A stretch of 64,000 nt of DNA from Parapusillimonas granuli (GCF_013416525.1 NZ_JACCEM010000003.1:62001-126000); one strand, 5' to 3'; counted from the stretch's first letter, positions 47,121-57,851 are shown. The notes: generated from the sequence alone by a model not told the origin. Made by a program: numbers and translations.

Positions 47121-48644
47121 ATGAGCACTCGCAGGTTACGCGGATTTGGATTGGTGGTTGCGGGCGCGCTTGGCGGCGTGCTCATCAGCCTTGGCATCAC
47201 GGCGGCCGCCCAGCGGGGCGAGCCCTTGCCGCTCAAAGAATTGCAGCAGTTCGCCAACGTCTTTGCGGCCATCAAGGCCAGCTACGTCGAGCCGGTGGCC
47301 GACGACAAGCTGATCAATGACGCGATCAAGGGCATGTTCAGCGACCTGGACCCGCATTCCACCTACCTGGACGCCGAGGCGTTCAAGGAAATGGAAGCCA
47401 TCACGCAGGGCGGCTTCGGCGGCCTGGGCATCGAGATCGGCAGCGAAGACGGCATGCCCAAGGTCATTTCGCCCATCGAGGACACGCCGGCCGCCAGGGC
47501 GGGCATACTGTCGGGCGACCTCATCACGCACATCGACGGCAAGCCCACCAAGGGCATGACGCTCAACGACGCCATCAAGCTCATGCGCGGCGAACCCAAG
47601 ACCTCCATCGTGCTGACCATCAAGCGCGCGGGGGTCGACAAGCCGCTGGTGATCACGATCGTGCGCGACCTCATCAAAGTGCGCAGCGTGCGCAGCAAGA
47701 TGCTGGACAACGACATCGGCTACGTCCGCATCGCCCAGTTCCAGGAACGCACCGTCGAAGACCTGGCCCGGCAGCTGACCGAACTCGGCAGCAAGAAGCA
47801 ACCCAAGGCGCTGGTCCTCGATCTGCGCAACGACCCGGGCGGGCTGCTCGACGGCGCAATCGGCGTCTCGTCGGCCTTCCTGCCGCCCGACATCCTGGTG
47901 GTCTCCACGAAGGGCCGCATTCCCTCGTCCAACCGCGAGTACTTCTCCAAGCCCGTGGGCTTCACCAGCAACCTGCTCAACGGCGAGCCGCCGAACCGGG
48001 TGCGGGTGCCCGAATGGGTCAAGACCATCCCCATGGTGGTGCTGGTCAACGTCGGCTCCGCATCGGCCTCCGAAATCGTGGCGGGCGCCCTGCAGGACCA
48101 CGGCCGCGCCAAGATCCTGGGCAACCGCACCTTCGGCAAGGGGTCCGTGCAAAGCGTGCTGCCCCTCAGCGAAGACACCGGCATCAAGCTGACCACCGCG
48201 CGGTATTACACGCCCAAGGGGCGCTCCATCCAGGTCACCGGCGTCGATCCCGACATCACCGTGGACGACACCGCGCAAGGCAATCTCTTCCGCCTGCCCC
48301 GCGAGGTCGACCTGCAGCGCCATCTGATCAACAGCGGCGTGGTCGAAGACCCTGCCGAGGAAGCCGCCGACGACGACGGCAAGCCGAAGCCCAAGATGTT
48401 CGAGTTCGGCGGCGGCGACGACTACCAGCTGATGCAGGCCATCAATTTCCTGGAAGGCCGGCCGGTCAAGAAGAGCGATCCCAGCATGGTCGCCAAGGCC
48501 GACAAGCCGGCCGACAAAGCACAGGGGAGCACAAAAGGGAATTCATCCGGGGCTGAAAAAAAAAGCCCAGTGAAAGCCGCTGAGGCTCCCAAAGTGCTCC
48601 GCTACAGGGTCACTCCCCAGGGCGTGGTGCCTGTTCAGCCATGA
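47121..48644 (+). CDS. ctpA: C-terminal processing serine protease, S41 family
   Basis: Periplasmic PDZ-protease of 507 aa. It has an N-terminal signal or anchor (residues 7-30), a PDZ domain (about 90-170, FGGLGIEIGSEDGMPKV) and an S41 catalytic core. The Ser-Lys dyad is S315 in GSASASEIVAGAL and K340 in NRTFGKGSVQ; their 25-residue spacing is the same as in Tsp/Prc. The last 70 residues are Lys/Ala/Asp-rich and probably flexible. CtpA proteases next to envC often control peptidoglycan hydrolases. AGGAAC lies upstream of the ATG. Confidence 0.93.
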   Translation: MSTRRLRGFGLVVAGALGGVLISLGITAAAQRGEPLPLKELQQFANVFAAIKASYVEPVADDKLINDAIKGMFSDLDPHSTYLDAEAFKEMEAITQGGFGGLGIEIGSEDGMPKVISPIEDTPAARAGILSGDLITHIDGKPTKGMTLNDAIKLMRGEPKTSIVLTIKRAGVDKPLVITIVRDLIKVRSVRSKMLDNDIGYVRIAQFQERTVEDLARQLTELGSKKQPKALVLDLRNDPGGLLDGAIGVSSAFLPPDILVVSTKGRIPSSNREYFSKPVGFTSNLLNGEPPNRVRVPEWVKTIPMVVLVNVGSASASEIVAGALQDHGRAKILGNRTFGKGSVQSVLPLSEDTGIKLTTARYYTPKGRSIQVTGVDPDITVDDTAQGNLFRLPREVDLQRHLINSGVVEDPAEEAADDDGKPKPKMFEFGGGDDYQLMQAINFLEGRPVKKSDPSMVAKADKPADKAQGSTKGNSSGAEKKSPVKAAEAPKVLRYRVTPQGVVPVQP

Positions 48645-49390
48645 ACGACGAGCAGCTGCTGAGGTACGCGCGCCATGTCCTGCTGGACGAATTCGGAATA
48701 GAAGGGCAGGAGCGCGTGCTGTCCGCGCGGGCGCTGATCATCGGCGCCGGGGGGCTGGGGTCGCCGGCGGCCCTGTACCTGGCCTCCGCCGGGGTCGGCC
48801 ACATCGTGCTGGCCGACGACGACGAGGTCGAGCTCAGCAATCTGCAGCGGCAGATCCTGCACACCACGGCGCGCGTGGGCCAGGCCAAGGCGCAGTCCGG
48901 CAAGCTCGCCTTGAACGCCCTCAACCCCGATGTCCGCGTCGACGCGGTGGTGGCGCGGCTGCTGGGGCCGGCGCTCGACGAGCAAGTGGCGCAGGCGGAC
49001 CTGGTGCTGGACTGCTGCGACAATTTCGCCACGCGCCACGCCGTCAATCGCGCCTGCGTGCGTTACGGAAAGCCGCTGGTGTCGGGCGCGGCCATTCGCT
49101 TTGCCGGCCAGGTCAGCGTGTTCGACCTGCGGCGCGCGGACGCGCCCTGCTATCACTGCCTGTTCCCCGAAGCCGACGATGTCGAGGAACTGCGCTGCGC
49201 GACCACGGGCGTGCTGGGCCCGCTCGTGGGCATAGTGGGCAGCATGCAGGCGGCGGAGGCCTTGAAGGTGATCACTGGGATGGGGGACACGCTGACGGGG
49301 CGCATGCTGTGCCTGGACGCGCTGGCCATGCAGTGGCAGACCATACGGTTCCGGCGTGACCCCGCCTGCCCGGTGTGCTCGGGGCGCTGA
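48641..49390 (+). CDS. moeB: ThiF/MoeB-family adenylyltransferase
   Basis: E1-like enzyme (249 aa) that adenylates the C-terminal glycine of a ubiquitin-like sulfur carrier (MoaD or ThiS). Motifs: ATP site LIIGAGGLGSPAALYLASAG, the arginine in LSNLQRQILH, DCCDNFATRHAVN, zinc cysteines CYHC and CPVC, and the cysteine region RCATTGVLGPLVG. No C-terminal rhodanese domain is present. Whether it serves molybdopterin or thiamine synthesis cannot be decided here. The start overlaps the ctpA stop (ATGA). Confidence 0.88.
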   Translation: MNDEQLLRYARHVLLDEFGIEGQERVLSARALIIGAGGLGSPAALYLASAGVGHIVLADDDEVELSNLQRQILHTTARVGQAKAQSGKLALNALNPDVRVDAVVARLLGPALDEQVAQADLVLDCCDNFATRHAVNRACVRYGKPLVSGAAIRFAGQVSVFDLRRADAPCYHCLFPEADDVEELRCATTGVLGPLVGIVGSMQAAEALKVITGMGDTLTGRMLCLDALAMQWQTIRFRRDPACPVCSGR

Positions 49391-49396
49391 CCGGGG

Positions 49397-50119
49397 TCAA
49401 CCGCCGCCGCGCACCAGCAGCCGTCCCACCGAATTGACCCGCACATCCACATACAAGGCGCGGCCGTAATGCTGCGCCGAAAACGGCGTTCCCGCATGGT
49501 ACACATGCACCGTCCGCATGCCCGCCTGCCGCGCGCTCTTCAGGTTCCTGAGCGTGTCCTCCACCAGCACCACCCGCGCCGCCGGCACGCGCAAGCGCGC
49601 CAGCACCTGCCGCATCAGCGCGGGCGAGGGCTTGGGACGGATGCGGCCCTGCAGCGCCATGTGCTCTATCGTCCAGATCCCGTCGAAATGGTGCAGTATG
49701 CCCAGCGTCTTCAGCACCGTGCGCGCGTACTCGGTGGGCGCGTTCGTCAGGAGGATCTTGTGCCCCCGCAGCCGCCCCAGCTTGCGCGCCAGGCCGTATT
49801 CCGAATGCACGAGCGCCGCGATGTCGAAATCATGGCTCAGGTGCAGAAAGGTATCGGCCTTGATGCCGTGATGGCGCACCATGCCGATGACCGTCGCGCC
49901 ATAGCGCCGCCAATAGTCCTTGCGCAGCACGTCGGCCTCGTGCTGAGGCAGCTGCAGGCTGGTGGCGACGGCGCGCGACATCGCGCTGTCTATGGCCTTG
50001 AAAATGCCCTTGGAGCAATCGTGCAGGGTGTTGTCCAGGTCGAACAGCCAGACCGTTTTTCCGGTGTCCGCGGGCAGGGGCGGACGATGCCGGGCAACGG
50101 CATGGCGCAGCGGACGCAT
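49397..50119 (-). CDS. HAD-family pyrimidine 5'-nucleotidase-like hydrolase
   Basis: A 240-aa HAD phosphatase with motif I WLFDLDNTLHDCS, motif II LLTNAPTEYA, the lysine in RPKPSPALM, and motif III VLVEDTLRNLKSA. The insert after motif I (helical, YWRRYGATVIGMVRHHGI) is that of the Sdt1/Phm8 pyrimidine nucleotidases. The likely reaction is dephosphorylation of nucleoside monophosphates; the physiological substrate is unproven. It lies 4 bases after argB and converges with the ThiF gene 6 bases away. Confidence 0.85.
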   Translation of the reverse strand: MRPLRHAVARHRPPLPADTGKTVWLFDLDNTLHDCSKGIFKAIDSAMSRAVATSLQLPQHEADVLRKDYWRRYGATVIGMVRHHGIKADTFLHLSHDFDIAALVHSEYGLARKLGRLRGHKILLTNAPTEYARTVLKTLGILHHFDGIWTIEHMALQGRIRPKPSPALMRQVLARLRVPAARVVLVEDTLRNLKSARQAGMRTVHVYHAGTPFSAQHYGRALYVDVRVNSVGRLLVRGGG

Positions 50120-50123
50120 GGGA

Positions 50124-51519
<1,396 letters not shown>

Positions 51520-51523
<4 letters not shown>

Positions 51524-52227
51524 TGGACAGGTATGGCTTCAGCGCCGCCCATGCCGGACGCGGGCGCGGCGGGGGTTGGATCGGCCGGCGGCCTTTCTTC
51601 GACCACGGCGGGCGAGTCGGGCGCGGCGATGCTTTCCGGCGAGACGATCTGGAACAATTTTACTACCTTGTTGACCCCGCCGACCGCGGCGGCGGCCTTG
51701 GCGGCGCGCTTGCCTTCGGCGTCGGTGACCTTGCCGAGCAGGTAGACCACGCCTCTTTCGGTGGTGACCAGGATGGTGCGGCTGGGGACTTCCTTGGTGT
51801 TGATGAGCGCGCTGCGTACCTTGGAAGTGAGCCAGGTGTCGTTCGTGCGCACGCTGATGGGGGTGATGTCGCCCACCCGCAGTTCGTTCACGACGCGATT
51901 CACTTTTTCGACCTGCTTGGCGGCTTCCTCGGCCTTTTGCTTGTCCTGCGCGGTCGGGACGTCGCCGGTCAGGAGCACCAGGCCGGCGTAGGAGGCGACG
52001 TTGACCCGGCCGCGGTCGTCGAAGAGCCTGCGCATGTCGGCCGCCGTCTTCATTTCGATGGTCTGGTCTTCGACCTGCTCGCCGGTCGTGCGCCGGTCTG
52101 TCGCGACGACGGCGGTGGTGGCCGCCGCGCCGCCCACCACCAGGGCGCCGCAGCCCGACAGGACGGTGAGCCCGGCCAGCGCGATGCCCGCCAGCAGGTA
52201 TCGTTGCGTGTTGGACGGTCTGCGCAT
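51520..52227 (-). CDS. dolP: BON-domain outer-membrane lipoprotein (DolP/YraP type)
   Basis: A 235-aa lipoprotein. The signal peptide ends in lipobox LSGC with acylated C26, followed by two BON domains (residues about 50-115 and 120-185; INTKEVPSRTILVTTERGVV belongs to the second) and a Pro/Ala-rich tail. E. coli DolP keeps outer-membrane integrity and helps regulate peptidoglycan amidases. The conserved neighbours diaA, yraN and rsmI support the assignment. The start was chosen at the signal peptide; its first base overlaps the diaA stop. Confidence 0.9.
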
Positions 52228-52820
52228 TAGAGGGTGTCTCCCAGGAGTAGGGCGTCGATTCCGTCGCACAGCGCATGGAGCAGGACGATATGGACTTCCT
52301 GGATGCGCATGGTGCGGTCGTGGGGGACGCACAAGTGGATGTCGGTTTCTTGCAGGAGGCCGGCGATGCCGCCGCCGCCCTTGCCGGTGAGGGCGATGAC
52401 GGACATTTCGCGGTCGTGCGCGGCCTCGATGGCTTTGATGACGTTGGGCGAATTGCCGCTGGTGGAAATGGCGACCAGGATGTCGCCCGGCTGGCCCAGC
52501 GCATTGACCTGGCGCTCGAAGACGGCGTCGAAGCCGTAGTCGTTGCCCACGGCGGTGAGGATGGAGGTGTCGGTGTTCAGGGCGATGCCGGCGAGCGGCA
52601 GGCGGTCGCGCTCGAAGCGGCCGACGAGTTCGGCGATGAAGTGCTGGGCGTCGGCCGCGGACCCGCCGTTGCCGCAGGCCAGGATCTTGGCGTTGTTGGC
52701 CAGCGCCCCGAACAGCATGTCGACCGCCACGGACAGCGGCTCCGCCAGTTCGCGGGAACTGGCTTTCAAGGTGTCGATCGCGTCGTCGAAGTGCGATGCC
52801 ATGTGGGAGGTCATATCCAT
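52227..52820 (-). CDS. diaA: SIS-domain protein DiaA / phosphoheptose isomerase-like
   Basis: A 197-aa SIS-fold protein (GmhA/DiaA group) with ACGNGGSAADAQHFIAELVG, STSGNSPNVIKAIEAA and the C-terminal IVLLHALCDGIDALLLG. DiaA binds DnaA and promotes timely initiation at oriC, whereas GmhA makes heptose-7-phosphate. The sequence alone does not separate them, but the order rsmI, yraN, this gene, dolP is the one around diaA in E. coli. The start may be 52820 or 52814; no good ribosome site is seen. Confidence 0.85.
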   Translation of the reverse strand: MDMTSHMASHFDDAIDTLKASSRELAEPLSVAVDMLFGALANNAKILACGNGGSAADAQHFIAELVGRFERDRLPLAGIALNTDTSILTAVGNDYGFDAVFERQVNALGQPGDILVAISTSGNSPNVIKAIEAAHDREMSVIALTGKGGGGIAGLLQETDIHLCVPHDRTMRIQEVHIVLLHALCDGIDALLLGDTL

Positions 52821-52927
52821 GAGGGGAATTATCTCATGTTCGTATTGAAACGATGTCAAAGAACGTAAGCCCCGCCGCGGCGGCCGGGGCCTTCCGGCTT
52901 TCGGCGCCGACTGGCCCCGGGGCGCTT

Positions 52928-53425
52928 TCAGCTTTCGGTGAAAGCGTTTTTGATCCATTCCAGCGCGTTTGGTTCCACGCTGACCACGTCGAACCGGCAG
53001 ACGGGCGTGCGGCCTCCGAAATGGCGGCGCACCAGCATGGGCAGGAAATAGCCCGCGCTGCGCAGCAGCTTCGCCTGTTTCAAGCCGTCCACGCTGCCGG
53101 AGGCGCCGCCGTAGCGCGACGAGCCGCGGCGCCGTACTTCGATGAACACCAGCACCGTCCCGTCGCGCGCGACCAGATCGATCTCGCCGGCCCTGCAGCT
53201 CAGGTTGCGCTCCAGGATGCGCAAGCCCTGTGCCTGCAGATGGCGCATGGCCAGGCCCTCGAAATGGCGGCCCGCCCTTTGCGTGGGCGAATAGCGCGCG
53301 GCGGCATCGGCGCTTGCGGATGCGGAGGGGCCGGCCGCGGCTCGCGCCGCCTTGCGGCGCCTTGCCTTGGCGGCGCGCTGCTGGGCGCCGGCGGCCAGGG
53401 CATACAAGACCGTTTCGTCTATCAT
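52928..53425 (-). CDS. yraN: YraN/UPF0102 nuclease-like protein
   Basis: A 165-aa protein of the UPF0102 family with a restriction-endonuclease-like core: AGRHFEGLAMRHLQAQG, then GEIDLVARDGTVLVFIEVRR, where the usual EVK reads EVR. The first 45 residues are a basic Ala/Arg-rich extension not found in E. coli YraN (131 aa). The biochemical role is unsettled. It is divergent from rsmI with only 45 bases between the starts; 107 bases separate it from diaA. Confidence 0.88.
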   Translation of the reverse strand: MIDETVLYALAAGAQQRAAKARRRKAARAAAGPSASASADAAARYSPTQRAGRHFEGLAMRHLQAQGLRILERNLSCRAGEIDLVARDGTVLVFIEVRRRGSSRYGGASGSVDGLKQAKLLRSAGYFLPMLVRRHFGGRTPVCRFDVVSVEPNALEWIKNAFTES

Positions 53426-53470
53426 GTCCGTCTGCCTTTCATTTCCATTGAGCTCGTCTCATTGCCCAGT

Positions 53471-54412
53471 ATGACCGAAACCCCCGAATTTTCCGACCTC
53501 TCGCCGTCATGGAAACGTCTCGCGGAGCGCGTCGGCGCGCAGCACTGGCCCGCGGCGACGCTGTACGTGGTGGCCACGCCCATCGGCAACCTGGGGGACC
53601 TCGGCTTGCGCGCCTGGCAGGCATTGGCGCGCTGCGACGTGATCGCCGCGGAAGACACCCGCGTCAGCCGCGCCCTGCTCGAGGCATGGGGCATCGGCAC
53701 GCCGCTGATGGCCGCGCATCGCCACAACGAGGCGCAGGCGGCGCAGTCGATACTCGAACGGCTGGCCAAGGGCGAGCGCGTGGCCCTGGTCTCCGATGCG
53801 GGCGCGCCCGCCGTCAGCGATCCGGGGGCGCGCATCGTCCGCGCCGTGCGCGCCGCCGGCTACGGCGTGACCGCCATACCGGGCCCGAGCGCCGTCATCA
53901 CCGCCTTGATGGCCAGCGGCGCAACGTCGGACGAGAATCCCGCCTTCGCCTTTGCCGGCTTCATCCCCGCGAAGCCGGGCGCGCGGCGCAAATGGCTGCA
54001 GCGCTGGTGCGCGCTGCCGGCGCCGGTGGTGATGTTCGAGTCGCCGCACCGGCTGGCGGCGTCCATCCGCGACATGCACGACGTCTGCGGCGCGCAGCGG
54101 GAACTGACCGTGGCGCGCGAACTGACCAAGCGGTTCGAGCAGGTCCATACCCTGACCCTGGGCGAGGCCCAGGCATGGCTGGAAGGCGACCCTCATCGCG
54201 GCCAGGGGGAGTTCGTGCTGATCGTGCACGAGCCGGAGCAGGAGGCGGACGACCAGGAGCTGGATTCCGCCACGCTGTCCTTGCTGGACGCCTTGCTGGA
54301 AACGGTTTCCGTGCGGGACGCGGCCCGCATCGCCGCGAAGGTCAGCGGCGCGCCGCGCGACGTCCTGTATGCGCGGGCGCTGGCCCGGCAGGCGTCAGCG
54401 CAGGGCCATTGA
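53471..54412 (+). CDS. rsmI: 16S rRNA (cytidine-1402 2'-O)-methyltransferase RsmI
   Basis: Methylates the ribose of C1402 in the 16S decoding centre. The protein has 313 aa with the tetrapyrrole-methylase fold: LYVVATPIGNLGDLGLRAWQ, AAEDTRVSRALLEAWG, VALVSDAGAPAVSDPGARIV, AIPGPSAVITALMASG and GEFVLIVHE. The start at MTETPEFSDL was chosen by homology. Its 3' end overlaps the 3' end of the convergent rlpA by 18 bases. Confidence 0.94.
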   Translation: MTETPEFSDLSPSWKRLAERVGAQHWPAATLYVVATPIGNLGDLGLRAWQALARCDVIAAEDTRVSRALLEAWGIGTPLMAAHRHNEAQAAQSILERLAKGERVALVSDAGAPAVSDPGARIVRAVRAAGYGVTAIPGPSAVITALMASGATSDENPAFAFAGFIPAKPGARRKWLQRWCALPAPVVMFESPHRLAASIRDMHDVCGAQRELTVARELTKRFEQVHTLTLGEAQAWLEGDPHRGQGEFVLIVHEPEQEADDQELDSATLSLLDALLETVSVRDAARIAAKVSGAPRDVLYARALARQASAQGH

Positions 54413-55435
54413 GGACTGCAGGCCGGTTTCCTGCTGTATGCGCATGGCGGCATTGACGGCGGCCGTGCGCGAAGGATAGGGCCCGATGCGCACGCGGTGC
54501 AGGCCGTCCCCTTCCTGGACATAGGCTTGCCGGGACTCGAACTGCCCGATCTGCTGGTTCAGCCTGCCGGCAAGATTGACGGCGGTCTGGGCCGCGCTGA
54601 ACGCGCCGAACTGCAGGAAGACGTCGGCCCCCGGCGCCGAGGCGGGCGGCGTGCCGGCGGCGGGCCGGGAAGCATCCGCGGCGGCGGCCGGCTGCGACAC
54701 GCCCGGGATCACATCGCCGCCTGCGGCCCCATCGTGCTTGAGCGCGTCCAGCGCGTTGGGCGTCGGCGGGCCGGCTTGCCGCGCGATGAGGATGGGCGCG
54801 TCGGGCGCCGGCGCGGGCTCCAGCGGCGCGGGGCGCGGCGCGGCGGGGGCCGGCGTCTTGGTCGGCGGGCGAGCGTAGCGGCCGCTGCGGATGTCGTCGT
54901 TGGTGATCGCCTCAACGACCACCTGGCCGCTGCCGGGCCCGGTCAGGCCGAGCTTGGCCGCCGCCACGTAGGACAGGTCGATGATGCGGGAGCTGTGGAA
55001 GGGGCCGCGGTCGTTGATGCGGACGATGATCGACCGGCCCGTGGTGGCATGCGACACGCGCGCGTAGCTGGGCAAAGGCAGGGTGGGGTGCGCGGCGGTC
55101 ATGGCGTACATGTCGTAGGTTTCGCCGTTGGCCGTCTTCTTGCCGTGGAACTTGCGCCCATACCACGACGCGGTGCCCTGCTGCCGGAAGGGCCGGTCGT
55201 CGCGCACCGGAACATAGCGCTTGCCAAATACCACGTAAGGCTTGAAATTGGCCGGGGAGTGCCGTTCTATCCTGGGCTGGGCGTCGGGAATGGAGTCGAT
55301 GTCGACCGGGATGTTCGAGCCTGGCCCGTCGTCCTTGTAGTAGCCGCCGCGCCCTCCCCCTGTGCTGGAGCAGCCTGCCAGCACGGCGAGCGCGAGACAC
55401 AGCCAGAGGTGGGCGAACGTGCGGAGCCGGGTCAT
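54395..55435 (-). CDS. rlpA: RlpA-type septal ring lytic transglycosylase lipoprotein
   Basis: A 346-aa lipoprotein: lipobox LAGC with C22, an RlpA double-psi beta-barrel (residues about 85-175, GTASWYGRKFHGKKTANGE and IIVRINDRGPFHSSRIIDLS), a long Pro/Ala linker and a C-terminal SPOR domain (about 270-346, FLQFGAFSAAQTAVNLAG) that binds denuded septal glycan. In Pseudomonas the enzyme cleaves peptide-free glycan during daughter-cell separation. Its ATG overlaps the rapZ stop (ATGA). With envC, ctpA and dolP it adds to a group of division and envelope genes in the window. Confidence 0.92.
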   Translation of the reverse strand: MTRLRTFAHLWLCLALAVLAGCSSTGGGRGGYYKDDGPGSNIPVDIDSIPDAQPRIERHSPANFKPYVVFGKRYVPVRDDRPFRQQGTASWYGRKFHGKKTANGETYDMYAMTAAHPTLPLPSYARVSHATTGRSIIVRINDRGPFHSSRIIDLSYVAAAKLGLTGPGSGQVVVEAITNDDIRSGRYARPPTKTPAPAAPRPAPLEPAPAPDAPILIARQAGPPTPNALDALKHDGAAGGDVIPGVSQPAAAADASRPAAGTPPASAPGADVFLQFGAFSAAQTAVNLAGRLNQQIGQFESRQAYVQEGDGLHRVRIGPYPSRTAAVNAAMRIQQETGLQSSMALR

Positions 55436-56304
55436 GGGATATCGGGCGGCGGCTGGTTTCGATGCCTGATCAGCAGGGGCGAGTGGTCGGCGAAACGCAG
55501 GGCGAGCTGCTCGGTGACGTACACGGAGCGGTGCTTGCCGCCCGTGCAGCCGATGGCCACGGTGAGGTAGTTGCGCGTGTCCTGCATGTACAGCGGCAGC
55601 CAGCGGCGGATGAAACCGGCGATGTCCTCGATCATGGCTTCGACGCTGCCGAACTGCGCCAGCCATTCCGCCACCGCGGGGTCGCGGCCCGTCAGCGGCC
55701 TGAGGTTGCGGTCGTAGTGCGGATTGGGCAGGCAGCGCACGTCGAACACCAGGTCGGCGTCCCCCGGCACGCCGCGCTTGTAGGCGAAGGACTCGAAAGT
55801 CAGGACGACCGGCGCGCGGTCGGCTTGCACCAGGTCGCGCACCCAGGCGCGCAGCTGCCCGGGGGTGAGGTCCGAGGTGTCGATGACGTGCTCTTGCTCA
55901 CGCAGGGGCGCGAGCAGTTCGCGTTCGGTGTCTATGCATTCCTGCAGCGACGGCGACTTGCCGTCCTTCTGGAGCCGGTCGGTGAGCGGATGCCGCCGGC
56001 GGGACTCCGAATACCGCTGCTGCAGGGTGTGATCGTTCGCGTCCAGGAAAATGACGCGGAAGGCCATGCCCATGGCGCGCAGGCTGGTGATGACGCCGGG
56101 CAGGTCGTCCAGTTCGCCGGGCGAGCGGACGTCGATCGCCACGGCGACCCGCTCCAGGCCGCTTTCGCTCGTGCTGGCGATGAAATCGTGCAGAAAGCGC
56201 ACAGGCAGATTGTCGACGCAGGTATAGCCCGCATCTTCGAGCAGGCGCAGGGCCACGGACTTCCCCGAGCCGGATATCCCCGTGATGAGCACGATTTTGA
56301 GCAT
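55432..56304 (-). CDS. rapZ: RNase adapter protein RapZ
   Basis: A 290-aa P-loop protein (former YvcJ/YhbJ) with Walker A GISGSGKS (residues 9-16) and the C-terminal signature AIGCTGGKHRSVYVTEQLA. In enterobacteria it binds glucosamine-6-phosphate and guides RNase E to GlmZ sRNA. The start at MLKIVLITG was chosen by homology. Upstream is hprK (91 bases away); the rapZ-hprK-ptsN-hpf set is the conserved nitrogen-PTS neighbourhood. Confidence 0.94.
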   Translation of the reverse strand: MLKIVLITGISGSGKSVALRLLEDAGYTCVDNLPVRFLHDFIASTSESGLERVAVAIDVRSPGELDDLPGVITSLRAMGMAFRVIFLDANDHTLQQRYSESRRRHPLTDRLQKDGKSPSLQECIDTERELLAPLREQEHVIDTSDLTPGQLRAWVRDLVQADRAPVVLTFESFAYKRGVPGDADLVFDVRCLPNPHYDRNLRPLTGRDPAVAEWLAQFGSVEAMIEDIAGFIRRWLPLYMQDTRNYLTVAIGCTGGKHRSVYVTEQLALRFADHSPLLIRHRNQPPPDIP

Positions 56305-56395
56305 GACGAGAGAGCTTCCACTTGGTGGGGCGCGTCGCATGGGCGCGGCCCCGGAACACGATAGATTGCCGCCGTCGTCGCGGACCGGCAGGGCC

Positions 56396-57325
56396 TTATT
56401 CTTGCCGGCTGCTTTCCATGATGGCCAGCGCCTGGCGTTCTATGAATTCGCCCATGGTGTCGATGCCGCGGAATGCCAGGATGGTGTTGCGCACCGCGGC
56501 CTCGACCAGCACGGCGAGGTTTCTGCCCGCCGCCACCTGCAGCATCACCCGCTTGATGGGCAGGCCGAGGATTTCCTCGGTCTGGTCCTGGACGGGCAGG
56601 CGTTCGAAGGTGTCGGCATTGGAGCGGACCAGCTGCACCTTGAGCTTGAGCGTCATCTTGCGCCGCACCGAGGTCTCGCCGAAGATGGTGCGGATGTCCA
56701 GCAGGCCCAGGCCCCGGACTTCGAGGAGATTCTGCAGCAGGGGCGGGCAATGCCCTTCGATGATGTGGGGCGCGGTGCGCGAAAGTTCGACCGCGTCGTC
56801 GGCCACCAGGCCGTGGCCGCGGGAAATGAGTTCCAGGGCGAGCTCGCTTTTCCCCAGGCCCGATTCCCCCGTGATGAGCACGCCCAGCCCGAGGACGTCC
56901 ATGAAGACGCCGTGCACGGTGGTCTTGGGGGCCAGGCGCTTGCCCAGATAGATGCGCAGCAAGTCGATGACGCGCGCGGCTTCCATGGGGGTGGACAGCA
57001 GCGGTATCTGCTGCTGGTTGCAGAAGGCCTGCACTTCTTCGGGAATGGGCCGGCCTTCGGCGATCAGGATGGCGGGCACGTTGCCGGCCAGCAGGTCCTG
57101 CAGGAACTGCCGGCGCCGGCCGGCGTCGGAACGCGTGTAGAAGGCGAGCTCTTCGGTCCCGAAGACCTGGATGCGGGACGGGTGTATGAGGTTGAAGTGC
57201 CCCACGAGGTCGGCGCCGGACTTGCCGATGTCCGGGACGAGCCTGTGCGCTGCTTCCAGGCCGGCTTCCCAGGCGAACGGGATTTTTTCCGCATTGTCGC
57301 TGACGAGGTCTTGGATGGTAAGCAT
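56396..57325 (-). CDS. hprK: HPr kinase/phosphorylase
   Basis: Phosphorylates and dephosphorylates a serine of HPr-type PTS proteins. The protein has 309 aa: an N-terminal regulatory domain and a C-terminal kinase with P-loop GESGLGKS (residues 153-160), LVADDAVEL, and the HprK signature LEVRGLGLLDIRTIFGE. It lies 20 bases after ptsN. No gene for HPr or enzyme I is in the window. Confidence 0.95.
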   Translation of the reverse strand: MLTIQDLVSDNAEKIPFAWEAGLEAAHRLVPDIGKSGADLVGHFNLIHPSRIQVFGTEELAFYTRSDAGRRRQFLQDLLAGNVPAILIAEGRPIPEEVQAFCNQQQIPLLSTPMEAARVIDLLRIYLGKRLAPKTTVHGVFMDVLGLGVLITGESGLGKSELALELISRGHGLVADDAVELSRTAPHIIEGHCPPLLQNLLEVRGLGLLDIRTIFGETSVRRKMTLKLKVQLVRSNADTFERLPVQDQTEEILGLPIKRVMLQVAAGRNLAVLVEAAVRNTILAFRGIDTMGEFIERQALAIMESSRQE

Positions 57326-57345
57326 GCTGGGGCCCGCCCTGGGGG

Positions 57346-57801
57346 TTATTGCCCGCCGCCGGTCAGGAGCCGGTGTATCACGGCGGGATCGGTTTCGGTG
57401 GACAGCGCCTGCCGGAGGCTGGGGTCGGACATCAGGCGGGCGATTTCCGCCAGGAGGTCCAGGTGCAGCTGGGTGGCGGTTTCAGGCACCAGCAGGATGA
57501 ACAGCAGGCTGGCCATGCGCCCGTCGGTGGCGTCGAAGCGCACCGGGTCGGCCAGCCTGATGAAAGCGGCACAGGGCTCTTTCAGGTCCTTGATGCGGCC
57601 GTGGGGGACGGCGACGTGGTGCCCCAATGCCGTGGACCCCAGGCGTTCACGAGCGATGAGGCTGTGAAAAACCGCCGTGCGGGCGATGCCTTGGTGGTTT
57701 TCGAAGAGCAGGCCCGCTTGTTCGAAGGCGCGCTTTTTGCTGGTGGCAGCAAGATCGAGCACGACGTTCGACAGCGGCAGGATACGCGACAATAAGTTCA
57801 T
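57346..57801 (-). CDS. ptsN: Nitrogen-PTS EIIA component (PtsN)
   Basis: Phospho-accepting regulator of the nitrogen phosphotransferase system (151 aa), which in other bacteria controls K+ transport and sensor kinases. The phosphorylation site is H67 in LGHHVAVPHGRI. The rest matches the EIIA-Ntr fold, with ETATQLHLDLLAEIARLM. The start at MNLLSRILPLSNV was chosen by homology with EIIA-Ntr; 12 codons upstream are also open. The gene remains although rpoN, its usual neighbour, is missing here. Confidence 0.93.
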   Translation of the reverse strand: MNLLSRILPLSNVVLDLAATSKKRAFEQAGLLFENHQGIARTAVFHSLIARERLGSTALGHHVAVPHGRIKDLKEPCAAFIRLADPVRFDATDGRMASLLFILLVPETATQLHLDLLAEIARLMSDPSLRQALSTETDPAVIHRLLTGGGQ

Positions 57802-57851
57802 AAGGTGATTATATGAGCTTTGGCGCTTTTGCATCAAAGTGGCATAACTAA

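Noticed and set aside
48641-49390. ThiF-like gene as part of a defence system with a ubiquitin-like conjugation module
   Set aside because: No E2-, JAB- or ubiquitin-like genes are adjacent; its place after ctpA is a housekeeping context and it has normal MoeB/ThiF zinc cysteines.
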